Positions 5,347 through 5,981 of a stretch of DNA of 5,981 bases are shown in pieces. Where the stretch lies: contig CANHYZ010000145.1 in NCBI GenBank assembly GCA_947464885.1, positions 1 to 5,981 on the forward strand. The letters run 5' to 3'. Every line of letters begins with the position of its first letter. Position 1 is the stretch's first letter. The position numbers and the translations under genes are program-made. This stretch comes from Flavobacteriales bacterium. Lineage in GTDB: Bacteria; Bacteroidota; Bacteroidia; Flavobacteriales_D; Sanyastnellaceae. The notes below the pieces were generated by a model. It did no database searches. It was not told the DNA's origin and worked only from the letters and a program-made list of their open reading frames with translations.

Positions 5347-5961
5347 TTAAGCATTCGAAATGCCCACCTTCACACCAACATGCTTGCGTTCGGTCAACTC
5401 CGTAACCATAAAATCGGCCATATCACCGCTGGTCACTTTCCATCCCGGCGTGGGATAATTGTCCTGAACTTTATAGGCGCCGGTGCGCTCGGCTTCTTCA
5501 ATCATGGGCGGGCAAACGAAGGTAAACTCCAGACGACTGGTGAGTAGCGCATCGAGCACACGGATGTGCGCCTGAGTGAGGTCAACATATTCTCGAGGGA
5601 ACGTTGACGTTTCATACACCTTCAAGTGCTCACTGGCTTGCAGAGCGCCAATACCGCCAATGGCCATAACGCGCTTCACTTTATGGCGGCGCATGGCGTT
5701 GATGATGTGATTGATGAAAACCAATCGGTAAGAAATTTCATTGGAACTCAAGCAAGAGATCACAGCCTCCTGACCCGCCATGTGTTTTTCGACATCCTGT
5801 TGCAACATGGCATCGCCCTGTACCACCTGTAAATTAGGATGAAGCAGAGAGACGGATTCTGAGGTTCGAACAAATGCGGTGACTTTATGGCCTTTTTCCA
5901 AAGCCCGCTTCACTACCTGAGCGCCAACACGTCCGTTGGCTCCGAATACGATGACTTTCAT
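5347..5961 (-). CDS. NAD(P)H-binding atypical SDR protein (NmrA/BVR-B-like)
   Basis: A complete Rossmann-fold protein of 204 residues, the usual size for the single-domain NAD(P)H-binding group related to biliverdin reductase B and NmrA-like proteins. The N-terminus MKVIVFGANGRVG carries the GxxGxxG dinucleotide loop at residues 7-13. VRT at 31-33 follows the second strand; its Arg32 would suit the NADPH 2'-phosphate. QGD (48-50), ISCLSS (68-73), RVMAIGG (97-103), CPPMIEEAERTGAY (150-163) and SGDMADFMV (178-186) match the usual order of family segments. There is no classic Tyr-x-x-x-Lys catalytic pair at the normal SDR spacing, so it may be a redox-sensing or scaffold-type protein rather than a classical dehydrogenase. 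The substrate is unknown. The ATG at 5961 directly opens the Rossmann strand, so the start is secure. Its promoter would lie beyond the right edge. It is first in the apparent SDR-symporter-fdhD cluster. Confidence 0.85.
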   Translation of the reverse strand: MKVIVFGANGRVGAQVVKRALEKGHKVTAFVRTSESVSLLHPNLQVVQGDAMLQQDVEKHMAGQEAVISCLSSNEISYRLVFINHIINAMRRHKVKRVMAIGGIGALQASEHLKVYETSTFPREYVDLTQAHIRVLDALLTSRLEFTFVCPPMIEEAERTGAYKVQDNYPTPGWKVTSGDMADFMVTELTERKHVGVKVGISNA

Positions 5962-5981
5962 ACGTTTGAGTTATTGGTGCA

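Overview
The window reads as a chromosomal segment of a member of the Bacteroidota, probably an environmental Sphingobacteriia/Cytophagia/Flavobacteriia-type lineage. The clues are: a P5C dehydrogenase beginning MPKGVFQVPVPVNEPV, typical of that phylum's enzymes as I remember them; an SprB/PKD-like Ig domain on a transporter; starts mostly lacking Shine-Dalgarno sequences and preceded by A/T-rich leaders; and an S23/IVP-type four-helix-bundle gene. The species cannot be named from this sequence.

Layout. Positions 1-656 form an AT-rich cassette. A four-helix-bundle (23S-rRNA-intervening-sequence-type) protein gene lies between two tandem arrays of the heptamer GGACTGR/YCAGTCC, and the arrays are in opposite orientation. 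The right array stops exactly at the stop codon of the next gene, a full-length L-glutamate gamma-semialdehyde (P5C) dehydrogenase on the minus strand (657-2285). A 154-bp divergent intergenic region follows, with an ECF-sigma-like promoter candidate. It precedes a small plus-strand gene (2440-2637) whose 3' end looks frameshifted. A bidirectional hairpin terminator (2678-2709) separates that gene from a converging minus-strand cluster.

The minus-strand cluster, in transcription order, is an NAD(P)-binding atypical SDR protein (5961-5347), an AGCS-family sodium/amino-acid symporter with an extra extracytoplasmic N-terminal domain (5287-3500), and FdhD, the formate dehydrogenase sulfurtransferase (3494-2712). 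FdhD starts only 5 nt after the symporter stop. The symporter and P5C dehydrogenase fit amino-acid uptake and proline/ornithine catabolism, but they are not in one transcription unit and the link is inference. No formate dehydrogenase is visible, so FdhD's client must lie elsewhere.

The most interesting item is the left cassette. It has inverted heptamer arrays that could close a long DNA or RNA stem around the IVP-like gene, a pair of 11-bp palindromic sites, and a strong Shine-Dalgarno-led 14-codon open frame in the leader. It resembles an rRNA intervening sequence relocated to an intergenic site and may be a small non-autonomous mobile element. That reading is inference from architecture alone.
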